DNA from: an uncultured Lachnospiraceae bacterium | GTDB lineage: Bacteria; Bacillota; Clostridia; Lachnospirales; Lachnospiraceae | Direction of reading: 5' to 3' | DNA: 5,321 nucleotides | NCBI GenBank assembly: GCA_945827765.1 | Contig: CALZPS010000125.1 | Coordinates: 1-5,321 of the forward strand | Shown here: positions 1 to 5,321 of the stretch, piece by piece | Numbering within the stretch: position 1 is the stretch's first letter | Layout: every line of letters begins with the position of its first letter | Translations under genes and position numbers: made by a program | The notes under the pieces: generated by a model | What the model was told of the DNA's origin: nothing | The model's input: only the letters and a program-made list of their open reading frames with translations | Database searches by the model: none

Positions 1-516
1 AAATCTCGCCCATTTTTCTTATTCCCGAATCAATTTCAGAAACCTTTCTTCCAATTCCAGTAACGTATATACTTCACGGTATGTTTTGATTTCTTCTGTC
101 TCCATATGGCAATAAGTCACCTGAACGCCGATTTGCTCCAATTCCTGCTGCCGCGCATAGATATATGCATAACATTTCGCCTGTGCAAAATGAACAGCGG
201 AAGGCGAAGAAAGGTGTGTCAGATCCTTCAATACCCCTTTTATTTCATCAATCACCACCAGGGAATCTTCTTCCATAATGCCGTCCGCACGTCCCTCCAC
301 TTGAAGCGAAAACCCCTCGCAGGGACACTGGATTTTCAGAGAAACCTCCGCACGATAATCAGAACCCATCCGCTTTTGGATTTTGCGGTGGATTCTGCTC
401 CCCTGCAGCATCGCATCTTTTTCCATGCTGCCCGTTATTCGGTTGTCGATATCTCCGCTCCGCAGAATAAATTCCACAAGATTGCGGACAGAGATTCTGA
501 TTACCTGTGATTCCAT
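1..516 (-). pseudogene. N-terminal nuclease domain of DinG/XPD-like helicase, interrupted by TAA, cut by window edge
   Basis: The readable ORF covers 19-516 (165 aa). It matches the Cas4/RecB-like PD-(D/E)XK nuclease module that in Clostridia usually heads a long ATP-dependent DNA helicase of the DinG/XPD type. Visible motifs are H43 in GSRIHRKIQ, D78 in GRADGI, E91-I-K93 in IDEIKG, and Q112 with Y116 in QAKCYAY, which is the H-D-ExK-QxxxY pattern of the fold. The ATG at 516 is supported by an AGGGG site about 9 nt upstream, and the gene starts only 15 nt after the preceding stop, so it is probably cotranscribed. Translation ends at a TAA (19-21), but the same frame then reads E-K-W-A-R-F to the window edge. 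From memory, relatives have Y-x-K-W near this position, so TAA probably replaces a Tyr codon. The helicase part is out of view. A stand-alone nuclease is the alternative. The family call is fairly sure, the pseudogene call moderate. Confidence 0.68.
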
Positions 517-531
517 ACATCGTTTCCCCTG

Positions 532-1359
532 TCAGATATGCAGCGTAAAATGAATATAATTTGTTCCGTCAATCTCTTCCTGTCCTACCGTCAGTTCCCC
601 GCCAAAATGCTGCGTCAGTTTTTTTACCTTTGCCAAACCAATCCCATGCTTTCCGATCTCCGATTGTTTCGTCGTATAACCTCTGTCAAAAAAATGTCCG
701 ATTTCTTCCAGAGAAAGTTTCGGATATTCATTAAACACATCAAAAATCAGACAGTCATCTTTGGAATCCAGAAAAACACGCACTTTTCCGCCTTCCTTTG
801 CCGTTGCTTCATATGCATTATCTACCAGTACCCCAACCATCTCAATCAGACTGTGCTCAGAAACCCTCGAAATCACTTTCCAGTTGCGCACTTCTACATC
901 TGTCTCCACATTTTCCGGCGAACTGATAATTTTACTGTACAAAAAACCAGCCAGCACTTTATCACTGATTCTCAGGAGGGACAGATATCGGTTTGTACTG
1001 TCTGCGCGCACCTCCTGAATATATTCGGACTGACGCAGGACCAGCTCATCATAAGTATCTATCGTCAAATGCATATTGAGAATGGCATTGAGATGATTAT
1101 CATAATCATGCTGTTTTGCACGTATCTCCTTTACCAATATTTCCTTTGCAAACTCTATTCCCGAACAATCCGTACTGTTCTCCGGATTCAGATTAACATC
1201 CAGAAGAAACAAATCAAAAGAAACGGTGTCAAGCAGCAGTCTGGCCGAAACCAGATCTGCCGCCGCATACACCGTTATCTCCTGCGATATTTCCTGAAGT
1301 ATCTTTCTCAATGCTTCTCTGCTGTACGTCTCATCTTCCAGCACCAGTATCCTAAGCAT
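532..1359 (-). CDS. Truncated response-regulator receiver fused to GHKL histidine kinase core (chimera)
   Basis: This 275 aa protein has two recognisable parts. Residues 1-74 are the first half of a CheY-like receiver, with acidic E8/D9 in LVLEDE, phospho-acceptor D54 in FLLDVNL and the start of helix 3 in GIEFAKEI. From about residue 75 it becomes the cytoplasmic core of an AgrC/CitA-like sensor kinase: phosphorylatable H84 in KQHDYDNHL, an N-box around N181 (VDNAYEA), DRGYTT at 225-230 and a glycine box, GKHGIGLAKVKKL, at 236-248. Missing are the receiver's Thr/Ser and Lys switch residues, any LytTR or other DNA-binding domain, and all membrane segments. The frame is open throughout. The ATG at 1359 has an AGGAG site 6 nt upstream, 32 nt after the SPFH stop. 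The simplest inference is an in-frame deletion that joined adjacent regulator and kinase genes. The ATPase core looks complete, so kinase activity is possible, but signal input and regulatory output are not evident. Domain calls are sure; function is not. Confidence 0.85.
   Translation of the reverse strand: MLRILVLEDETYSREALRKILQEISQEITVYAAADLVSARLLLDTVSFDLFLLDVNLNPENSTDCSGIEFAKEILVKEIRAKQHDYDNHLNAILNMHLTIDTYDELVLRQSEYIQEVRADSTNRYLSLLRISDKVLAGFLYSKIISSPENVETDVEVRNWKVISRVSEHSLIEMVGVLVDNAYEATAKEGGKVRVFLDSKDDCLIFDVFNEYPKLSLEEIGHFFDRGYTTKQSEIGKHGIGLAKVKKLTQHFGGELTVGQEEIDGTNYIHFTLHI
1123..1147 (-). repeat. Imperfect 10-bp direct repeat at the receiver/kinase junction
   Basis: On the minus strand AAAGGAAATA (1138-1147) is followed after 5 nt by AAAGGAGATA (1123-1132), identical at 9 of 10 bases and in the same reading phase (15-bp period). 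They encode the AKEI that ends the receiver part and the VKEI that opens the kinase part, exactly where the two domain types meet. Short homology of this kind could have served recombination between a regulator gene and a kinase gene. Chance similarity of two helix-coding stretches is also possible. Confidence 0.5.
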
Positions 1360-1391
1360 AACGTACTCCTGTAAAATGTATTATTTGATGA

Positions 1392-2324
1392 TTACTCTTC
1401 TTTTTCTCCGACTCCTGCCACTTCGGCAATCGTCTTTGTCAGACCTGCTATCGCCTGCAGCTCGGATGGAATGATAATCTTGGTTGCTTTTCCGTCTGCA
1501 GCCTTAGCAAATGCCTCCAGACTCTTAATTGTCAGCACTGCGTTATCTGCTCCTGCAGCCTTGATATATTCAATACCTTCTGCCGTTGCCTTCTGAACAG
1601 TACGAATAGCCTCAGCCTGGCCTTCGGCTTCTTTGATTCGTCTTTGTTTCTCGGCATCCGCCTTGAGGATTGCAGCCTGCTTTGCTGCCTCAGCCTCCAG
1701 AATGACAGATTCCTTCTCACCTTCGGCAACCAAAATAGTGGACTTTTTCTCGCCTTCGGCACGCAGAATCGCTTCTCTTCGTTCACGTTCTGCTTTCATC
1801 TGTTTTTCCATGGCATCCTGAATTGCTTTCGGAGGCATGATGTTCTTCAACTCTACACGGTTGACCTTGATTCCCCACTCATCCGTGGCAATGTCCAGAA
1901 TCGTGCGCATCTTTGTATTGATCGTCTCTCTGGAAGTCAGTGTCTCATCCAACTCCAGGTCACCGATAATGTTACGCAGTGTCGTCGCAGTCAGATTCTC
2001 AATTGCTGCGATCGGGCTTTCCACTCCGTACGCATATTTCTTTGGGTCGGTAATCTGGAAGAATACAACCGTATCAATCTGCATGGTAACGTTATCCTTC
2101 GTGATAACTGCCGGTGGGTCAAAATCTACCACCTGTGCCTTCAAAGAAACTTATTTTGCCACCCGATCCAGGATCGGAACCTTCAAATGCAGTACTACAC
2201 TCCAGGTCTCCTTATATCCACCCAGTCTTTCCAAAATGCATGCATGTGCCTGCGGAACAATGCGCACGTTCGTAATCAACACGATCAGCAAAATAACAAC
2301 TAAAGCAATAATTATTAATCCCAT
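1392..2324 (-). pseudogene. SPFH/stomatin-like membrane protein (paraslipin type) with in-frame TAA at codon 58
   Basis: Read through, the frame encodes 310 codons. In order it has an N-terminal membrane segment (about 2-18, GLIIIALVVILLIVLI), the SPFH/band 7 domain (about 20-185, including ITKDNVTMQIDTVVFFQITDP in overlapping parts), an Ala/Glu/Lys-rich coiled coil (about 180-240) and a C-terminal segment with ATKIIIPSEL. Such proteins form membrane-bound oligomeric rings or microdomains and typically sit beside an NfeD partner, as here. The ATG at 2324 is fixed by AGGAGG 8 nt upstream and the expected stomatin N-terminus. Codon 58 is TAA (2151-2153) where relatives usually have Lys (...DRVAK-K-V-LK...), with no frameshift. 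Nearby V44 and A63 replace a usual Gly and Glu, which also suggests relaxed selection. The downstream open part (from TTG at 2144, 250 aa) would lack the membrane anchor if reinitiated. A base-call error is the alternative. Family call very sure; inactivation moderately so. Confidence 0.85.
1608..1772 (-). repeat. 11-residue (33-bp) degenerate repeats coding the SPFH coiled coil
   Basis: Five consecutive 11-residue units can be aligned within the SPFH gene: AILRAEGEKKS, TILVAEGEKES, VILEAEAAKQA, AILKADAEKQR and RIKEAEGQAEA. The hendecad period suits a right-handed coiled coil, known from stomatin-like proteins as the oligomerisation segment. At DNA level this is a degenerate 33-bp tandem pattern. 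It is protein-driven and ordinary for the family. Confidence 0.75.
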
Positions 2325-2327
2325 TAT

Positions 2328-2771
2328 CTATTCCTCCTCATATTTTTCAACAATAAGTTTTACGCCTGAAATATTGATGACCTTTGCGAGTTCTCCCGGC
2401 TCCAGTATCTCTCCATCCTTCACTGACCTTGTAGTCCATTCCAGGCCATTCACGACAGCTGTTCCTGTTCCCTGAATATTATCTACCGTCTCCGTGATTC
2501 TAACCACTTTTCCAATCACTCCCTCATAATTTGTCTTTTCATGATGAGAGTTTATGTATTTTACCGCAAAAGGTCGGGTAAAAAACAACAGTAGAAATGT
2601 CACCAAGAGAAAAGCGCCTGTCTGCCACCAGATATTAAATCCGGCCAGATACAACAGCAATGCTACCAATGCACCGCCCGCCGGCCAGATGGTGGTAAGT
2701 CCTACAGTTGTAATCTCGATTACAAGAAAAACAATCAGCAGTCCCAGCCATAAGATGACTTCTTTTTCCAT
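2328..2771 (-). CDS. NfeD-like membrane protein (short form), partner of the SPFH protein
   Basis: This 147 aa protein has three hydrophobic segments (about 5-25, 28-45 and 50-65; for example VILWLGLLIVFLVIE and FLLVTFLLLFF). They are followed by a soluble C-terminal domain of about 83-143 that looks like the NfeD OB-fold, with GVIGKVVRITETV, GTGTAVVNGLEW, G-E-I-L-E-P-G and KVINISGVKLIVE. It has no N-terminal ClpP-like serine protease domain, so it is the short NfeD class, which is usually encoded next to a stomatin-like gene and is thought to act with it in the membrane. Here the SPFH ATG follows after only 3 nt, fitting that pairing. The ATG at 2771 has a GGGAG site 4 nt upstream, slightly close but usable. 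The gene appears intact and ends in TAG. Its partner carries a nonsense codon, so NfeD may be orphaned. The family call is confident; the precise cellular role is unknown. Confidence 0.88.
   Translation of the reverse strand: MEKEVILWLGLLIVFLVIEITTVGLTTIWPAGGALVALLLYLAGFNIWWQTGAFLLVTFLLLFFTRPFAVKYINSHHEKTNYEGVIGKVVRITETVDNIQGTGTAVVNGLEWTTRSVKDGEILEPGELAKVINISGVKLIVEKYEEE
2333..2338 (-). promoter_or_regulatory. Ribosome binding site of the SPFH gene
   Basis: AGGAGG lies 8 nt before the ATG at 2324, inside the last codons of the nfeD-like gene (GAG GAG GAA TAG). It decides the SPFH start, showing that the gene begins upstream of the in-frame TAA rather than at the internal TTG (2144), and implies translational coupling to nfeD. 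Confidence 0.85.
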
Positions 2772-2845
2772 TCTTCTCCCTTCTTTCTTTTCTATTCATC
2801 CAGTCTCTGTCAGGATGTTGATATTATCTTATTCCCTTTTTCTAC

Positions 2846-2874
2846 ATTATACAACACTTTTTGCGTGAATGCAG
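2846..2874 (-). promoter_or_regulatory. Candidate sigma-A promoter of the nfeD-SPFH cluster
   Basis: A perfect -10 hexamer TATAAT lies at 2846-2851 on the minus strand, 74 nt before the nfeD ATG in the 137-nt gap after the DUF4130 gene. The -35 region at 17-bp spacing (2869-2874, CTGCAT) is poor, so the promoter is either weak, activator-dependent or wrongly identified. It would make the left gene cluster separable from the SOS-type unit upstream. Confidence 0.45.
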
Positions 2875-2883
2875 TGTTTTTTT
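2853..2883. repeat. Inverted repeat AACACT/AGTGTT overlapping the nfeD promoter region
   Basis: AACACT (2853-2858) and AGTGTT (2873-2878) are complementary arms separated by 14 nt, with a short inner GC pairing. On the plus strand the second arm runs into seven T residues (2877-2883), giving an intrinsic-terminator shape, but no plus-strand gene leads into it. On the minus strand, the transcribed direction, the hairpin lacks a U-tract and instead brackets the -35/spacer area. It may be an operator or a weak end signal for the DUF4130 gene. A chance pairing in AT-rich DNA is possible. Confidence 0.3.
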
Positions 2884-2908
2884 GTCTGAATAGAAATCCA
2901 GGCTGAAA

Positions 2909-3694
2909 CTATTCATCATGCAAGTCACAGACCGTCTGGAATTCAATCATATCTTCTCGGAAACGCAGCGGCAAATGCGTTCTCTGGCAAACCGGATTCA
3001 TCCGCTCTTCAATCGCAATCGTCTCAAAAAATACTTTCCACAGTTGCCCGAACTCTCTCTCCTGTTCGGTAATCCGGGCTGTCATTTCTTCATTGACAGT
3101 TTCTCCTGTCATCAAAATCCAATGGGTATGTGCCTTGTGTAATAGATATTCTTTATGTGTCTTATCGTATATCATCCAGTTTTCCAACGGAAAGCGGTCA
3201 CTAAAGTGATCTCCGATGCAGGTAAGGACACGGTTTTTCGGTGTTATTTCAGAAAACATCACCCCGTTCTCCAGCTCGCGGAAACGAATAAATTCTACGA
3301 ATAAATGTGCTTCATTTGCTACACTGCGTTTCAATTCAAACACTTTCTCCACCGCAGGTTCTGTCAAATGATCCATGATTTTCCTGCTGTCATTTAACTT
3401 TCTCGCTGCTAAAAGGACCTGAAATGCCGCATCTGCCCGTCCGGCATCTTCCGACAATAATGCATGATAAATATCCCAATACGCTCTTTCACCCAGATGC
3501 TTCCTGATTAGCCGGTCAATCGCCGCACTCTTCTTCTCACTCTCCGTCACTTCAATATATTCACAGAAAAGTTCATGCTCCACAGTATCTTTGAAAGCAA
3601 TTCCCGCCTCCTCGTGACGGCTTAGTTTCCATGCATCATAAAGTGCAGAATATATCCCGTTCATCGACTGCTCGCATAAATATATTTTTTTCAT
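2909..3694 (-). CDS. DUF4130 / TIGR03915-type probable DNA metabolism protein, partner of the radical SAM protein
   Basis: This 261 aa protein matches the DUF4130 family (TIGR03915 type) in length and in its landmarks. These are an N-terminal segment with GIYSALYDAW (13-22), the core block LFVEFIRFRELENG (131-144), then IGDHFSDRFPLENWMIYD (160-177) and the C-terminal signature ERMNPVCQRTHLPLRFRE (230-247). Family knowledge: these proteins are encoded beside a TIGR03916 radical SAM protein, and in some bacteria DUF4130 is fused to a uracil-DNA-glycosylase-like domain. That suggests a role in DNA repair or base modification, but the reaction is not established. No UDG domain is present here. 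The ATG at 3694 has GGGAG 8 nt upstream. It follows the radical SAM stop by 79 nt with no clear terminator or promoter between, so the two are probably one transcript under the LexA-type operator upstream. It looks intact, with no signal peptide or membrane segment. Confidence 0.88.
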   Translation of the reverse strand: MKKIYLCEQSMNGIYSALYDAWKLSRHEEAGIAFKDTVEHELFCEYIEVTESEKKSAAIDRLIRKHLGERAYWDIYHALLSEDAGRADAAFQVLLAARKLNDSRKIMDHLTEPAVEKVFELKRSVANEAHLFVEFIRFRELENGVMFSEITPKNRVLTCIGDHFSDRFPLENWMIYDKTHKEYLLHKAHTHWILMTGETVNEEMTARITEQEREFGQLWKVFFETIAIEERMNPVCQRTHLPLRFREDMIEFQTVCDLHDE

Positions 3695-3773
3695 CCTGTC
3701 TTCTCCCGCATACGCTCATTTCGTGTTTTGCCGAATCACCAATACAACGACCGACTGCCACAACTCCGATCAT

Positions 3774-5129
3774 TTATCGCCCGGACAGCATGGCGTTCAT
3801 AGACTGTGGCGTAAAATTCTGGTCATCAAATAAAGACAACTGCCGGTAATTCAAACCGGTCACCGAATCCGGCAGACGTTCTCTGGTATTGAGCAGATTC
3901 CGGGTGATATAATCCTCATCAATCTTGACAGTAGGATACATCATTCTTCCGTTACAGGTCAAAAAATATACTGCCCGTTTGAGTACCACCCCCATCTTCT
4001 TCAAATCTTCAAATCCAATATTCCCCATCCGTCTCGCCTTCACAATCCGCAGTGCCGACTTCACCCCCACTCCCGGCACACGCAGCAGTGTCTCATAAGC
4101 TGCCCGGTTTACCTCCACCGGAAACTGTTCCAGATGTTTCAATGCCCAGTCACACTTTGGATCCAAAAGCACATTAAAATTTGGATTCTTCTCATCCAAC
4201 AACTCATGTGCCTCAAAATGATAAAACCTAAGCAGCCAGTCTGCCTGATATAACCGGTGTTCCCGCAAAAGCGGAGGTCCCTGCGGCACTCCTCCCTGAG
4301 ATTTGGCCGGAAGATGTATCTCTTCATTCACGCTCACATATGCCGAATAAAAAACACGTTTTAATGCAAACTTTTTATATAAAGATTCTGCCACATTTAA
4401 TATCTGGTAATCATTCTCCGGTGTGGCACCTATAATCATCTGCGTACTCTGTCCTGCCGGAACAAAACGTGGCGCATTACGATATAAGGTAATCTCCTGC
4501 TTGTTCTCGCAGATCTTATTCTGCACGATTCGCATGGGAGTCAGAATATTCTTCCGCGTCTTGTGCGGAGCAAGCAGACGCAGACTTTCTGCTGTCGGCA
4601 GCTCCAGATTCACGCTCATTCTGTCCGCCAAAAAACCAATCCGGCGAATCAGTTCTTCATCCGTTCCGGGTATCGCCTTGACATGGATATAACCCTGGAA
4701 ATTACATTCTTTACGCAGCTTATACAATGCAGCATATATTAATTCCATTGTATAATTTGGACTTTTCAGTATCCCGGAGCTCAAGAAAAGACCTTCGATA
4801 TAGTTGCGCCGGTAAAACTCCATCGTCAGTGTACAGACTTCATCCGGCGTAAATGATGCTCTCGCCACATCATTGGAGGAACGATTGATACAATATTTGC
4901 AGTCAAAAATGCACTCATTCGTAAATAAAATCTTCAAAAGTGAAATGCATCTGCCGTCTGCTGAGAAACTGTGACAGATTCCTGCTGCATGACAATTCCC
5001 CATACCGGTTCCGTCCCCTTTACGTTCCACGCCACTGGAAGTACAGGAAACATCATACTTCGCTGCATCCGACAAAATCTTCAGTTTTTCAAACAACGAC
5101 ATATCCGGGCCGATTCTGTCAGTCATCAT
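3774..5129 (-). CDS. Radical SAM protein with C-terminal helix-hairpin-helix, putative DNA modification/repair (TIGR03916 type)
   Basis: This 451 aa protein carries the radical SAM cluster motif CX3CX2C as CIFDCKYC (C73, C77, C80), preceded by a conserved Cys-containing lead-in, NCHAAGICHSF...GRC (C46, C52, C61). The TIM-barrel region extends to about residue 270. Near the C-terminus, LRVPGVGVKSALRIVKARR (349-367) is a helix-hairpin-helix of the kind that binds DNA backbone. The whole fits the TIGR03916 family of putative DNA modification/repair radical SAM proteins, always or nearly always paired with DUF4130, as it is here. The enzyme should bind a 4Fe-4S cluster and S-adenosylmethionine and make a 5'-deoxyadenosyl radical; substrate and product are unknown. 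The first of two adjacent ATGs (5129) is chosen because GGGAGG lies 9 nt upstream. The second (5126) is possible. The promoter region contains LexA-type boxes, implying induction by DNA damage. The gene is intact, with full-length motifs. Confidence 0.92.
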   Translation of the reverse strand: MMTDRIGPDMSLFEKLKILSDAAKYDVSCTSSGVERKGDGTGMGNCHAAGICHSFSADGRCISLLKILFTNECIFDCKYCINRSSNDVARASFTPDEVCTLTMEFYRRNYIEGLFLSSGILKSPNYTMELIYAALYKLRKECNFQGYIHVKAIPGTDEELIRRIGFLADRMSVNLELPTAESLRLLAPHKTRKNILTPMRIVQNKICENKQEITLYRNAPRFVPAGQSTQMIIGATPENDYQILNVAESLYKKFALKRVFYSAYVSVNEEIHLPAKSQGGVPQGPPLLREHRLYQADWLLRFYHFEAHELLDEKNPNFNVLLDPKCDWALKHLEQFPVEVNRAAYETLLRVPGVGVKSALRIVKARRMGNIGFEDLKKMGVVLKRAVYFLTCNGRMMYPTVKIDEDYITRNLLNTRERLPDSVTGLNYRQLSLFDDQNFTPQSMNAMLSGR

Positions 5130-5138
5130 CTCGGATTT

Positions 5139-5144
5139 CCTCCC
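5139..5144 (-). promoter_or_regulatory. Ribosome binding site of the radical SAM gene
   Basis: GGGAGG sits 9 nt before the ATG at 5129 and 12 nt before the alternative ATG at 5126, favouring the first. Confidence 0.75.
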
Positions 5145-5158
5145 TCTGTAAGTTTTCA

Positions 5159-5170
5159 GAACATTTGTTC
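5159..5170. promoter_or_regulatory. LexA/DinR-type SOS operator (perfect GAAC-N4-GTTC)
   Basis: GAACATTTGTTC is a perfect match to the Gram-positive LexA (DinR) core GAAC-N4-GTTC. It begins 6 nt downstream of the candidate -10 of the radical SAM promoter, so it covers the predicted transcription start, an ideal place for repression. The ATG is 30 nt further on. A 12-bp core with 8 fixed bases can occur by chance, but the position and the DNA-repair type of the gene make a real operator likely. Confidence 0.72.
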
Positions 5171-5176
5171 TTTTTT

Positions 5177-5205
5177 ATTCTACTACATTCTTTCTCTATA
5201 CGCAA
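5177..5205 (-). promoter_or_regulatory. Candidate sigma-A promoter of the radical SAM-DUF4130 operon
   Basis: On the minus strand, -35 TTGCGT (5200-5205) and -10 TAGAAT (5177-5182) are separated by exactly 17 bp. The -10 matches the consensus at 5 of 6 bases and the -35 at 3 of 6 (TTG kept). The expected start near 5170 coincides with the first base of the LexA-type box. Confidence 0.62.
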
Positions 5206-5214
5206 GCATTTTTC

Positions 5215-5226
5215 GAACAAATATTC
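5215..5226. promoter_or_regulatory. Second, imperfect LexA/DinR-type box
   Basis: GAACAAATATTC differs from GAAC-N4-GTTC at one base. With flanks it reads CGAAC-AAAT-ATTCG, keeping the outer C and G of the Bacillus-type consensus. It lies 9 bp upstream of the -35 and 56 bp (centre to centre) from the perfect box, so it may give cooperative repression or be a weak secondary site. Confidence 0.45.
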
Positions 5227-5266
5227 GACGTCCTAGTTTTGTATATTTTTACGCATCCGGCAAGAA

Positions 5267-5286
5267 AACAATTGACTTTTATTGTT
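5267..5286. repeat. Inverted repeat AACAAT-N8-ATTGTT over the divergent promoter's -35
   Basis: AACAAT (5267-5272) and ATTGTT (5281-5286) are exact complements separated by 8 bp and overlap the -35 of the plus-strand promoter. It could be an operator for the divergent gene. The AT-rich setting makes chance occurrence plausible. Confidence 0.3.
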
Positions 5287-5300
5287 AAATATGCTAATCT
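5272..5300 (+). promoter_or_regulatory. Divergent sigma-A promoter reading out of the right edge
   Basis: TTGACT (5272-5277) and TAATCT (5295-5300) are spaced by 17 bp. The -10 is preceded by TGC, giving an extended -10. This is the best-formed promoter in the window and points to an unseen plus-strand gene beyond 5321. The stretch 5130-5321 (192 nt) holds only regulatory elements. Confidence 0.6.
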
Positions 5301-5321
5301 AACGAAGTATCAACTTATAAT

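Noticed and set aside
19..516. Stand-alone Cas4, implying a CRISPR locus nearby
   Set aside because: The motifs are of the shared PD-(D/E)XK fold, the N-terminus matches the helicase-linked subgroup, and no CRISPR repeats or other cas genes are present in the window.
538..1374. Plus-strand open frame of 278 codons, slightly longer than the gene opposite it
   Set aside because: It is antisense to the receiver/kinase gene, whose protein has clear catalytic motifs. The plus-strand product has no recognisable domain and an Arg/Ile/Cys/Phe-rich composition typical of a shadow frame.
2151..2153. Recoding of TAA as a sense codon, suggested by two in-frame TAAs in conserved genes
   Set aside because: TAA also ends the SPFH and radical SAM genes at natural C-termini, and selenocysteine and pyrrolysine use TGA and TAG. 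Nonsense mutation or sequence error is simpler.
2234..2247. ATGCATGCAT palindrome in the SPFH gene
   Set aside because: It is explained by the codons for the conserved QAHACI segment and needs no regulatory meaning.
2254..2269. GAAC and GTTC halves within the SPFH gene resembling a LexA box
   Set aside because: The halves are separated by more than four bases and lie inside coding sequence, so they do not fit GAAC-N4-GTTC.
1644..2475. Overlapping plus-strand frames opposite the SPFH and nfeD genes
   Set aside because: They have no domain signal, Ser/Cys/Arg-rich composition and no supported ribosome site. The minus strand is clearly coding.

Overview
The window reads as Firmicutes DNA, most likely a gut-type Clostridia/Lachnospiraceae genome. 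The grounds are moderate GC content, strong AGGAGG-type ribosome sites, tightly packed genes and protein families typical of that group. This is recognition from memory of families, not a database result. All six recognisable genes are on the minus strand, so transcription runs from right to left. No tRNA, rRNA, CRISPR array, insertion sequence or phage gene was seen, and no gene-free stretch exceeds 300 bases.

Right part (about 2909-5321): a two-gene DNA-metabolism unit. It consists of a radical SAM protein with a C-terminal helix-hairpin-helix (TIGR03916 type) followed by its usual partner, a DUF4130 protein (TIGR03915 type). Both look intact. Upstream lies a good minus-strand promoter. A perfect LexA/DinR-type operator (GAAC-N4-GTTC) sits on its predicted start site and a second, one-mismatch box lies upstream, so the pair looks like part of the SOS DNA-damage response. 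A separate plus-strand promoter at the right edge points out of the window toward an unseen divergent gene.

Left part (1-2908): a tight cluster with its own candidate promoter, in the order nfeD-like, SPFH/stomatin, a response-regulator/histidine-kinase chimera, and a Cas4/RecB-type nuclease domain that normally heads a DinG/XPD-like helicase. NfeD is intact. The SPFH gene, read from its well-placed ATG, has an in-frame TAA at codon 58 with family-like sequence on both sides. The next gene joins the first half of a receiver domain directly to the cytoplasmic HisKA-like/GHKL half of a sensor kinase. It has lost the rest of the receiver, any DNA-binding output domain and the membrane sensor. 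The helicase gene hits an in-frame TAA at codon 166, after which the same frame still reads family-like sequence to the window edge.

Overall: an apparently functional, SOS-controlled DNA repair or modification pair sits next to a membrane-protein/signalling/helicase cluster in which three consecutive genes carry disabling or rearranging changes. Either the cluster is decaying, or the two stops are sequence errors. The chimera cannot be explained by a single base error and is the most unusual object here.
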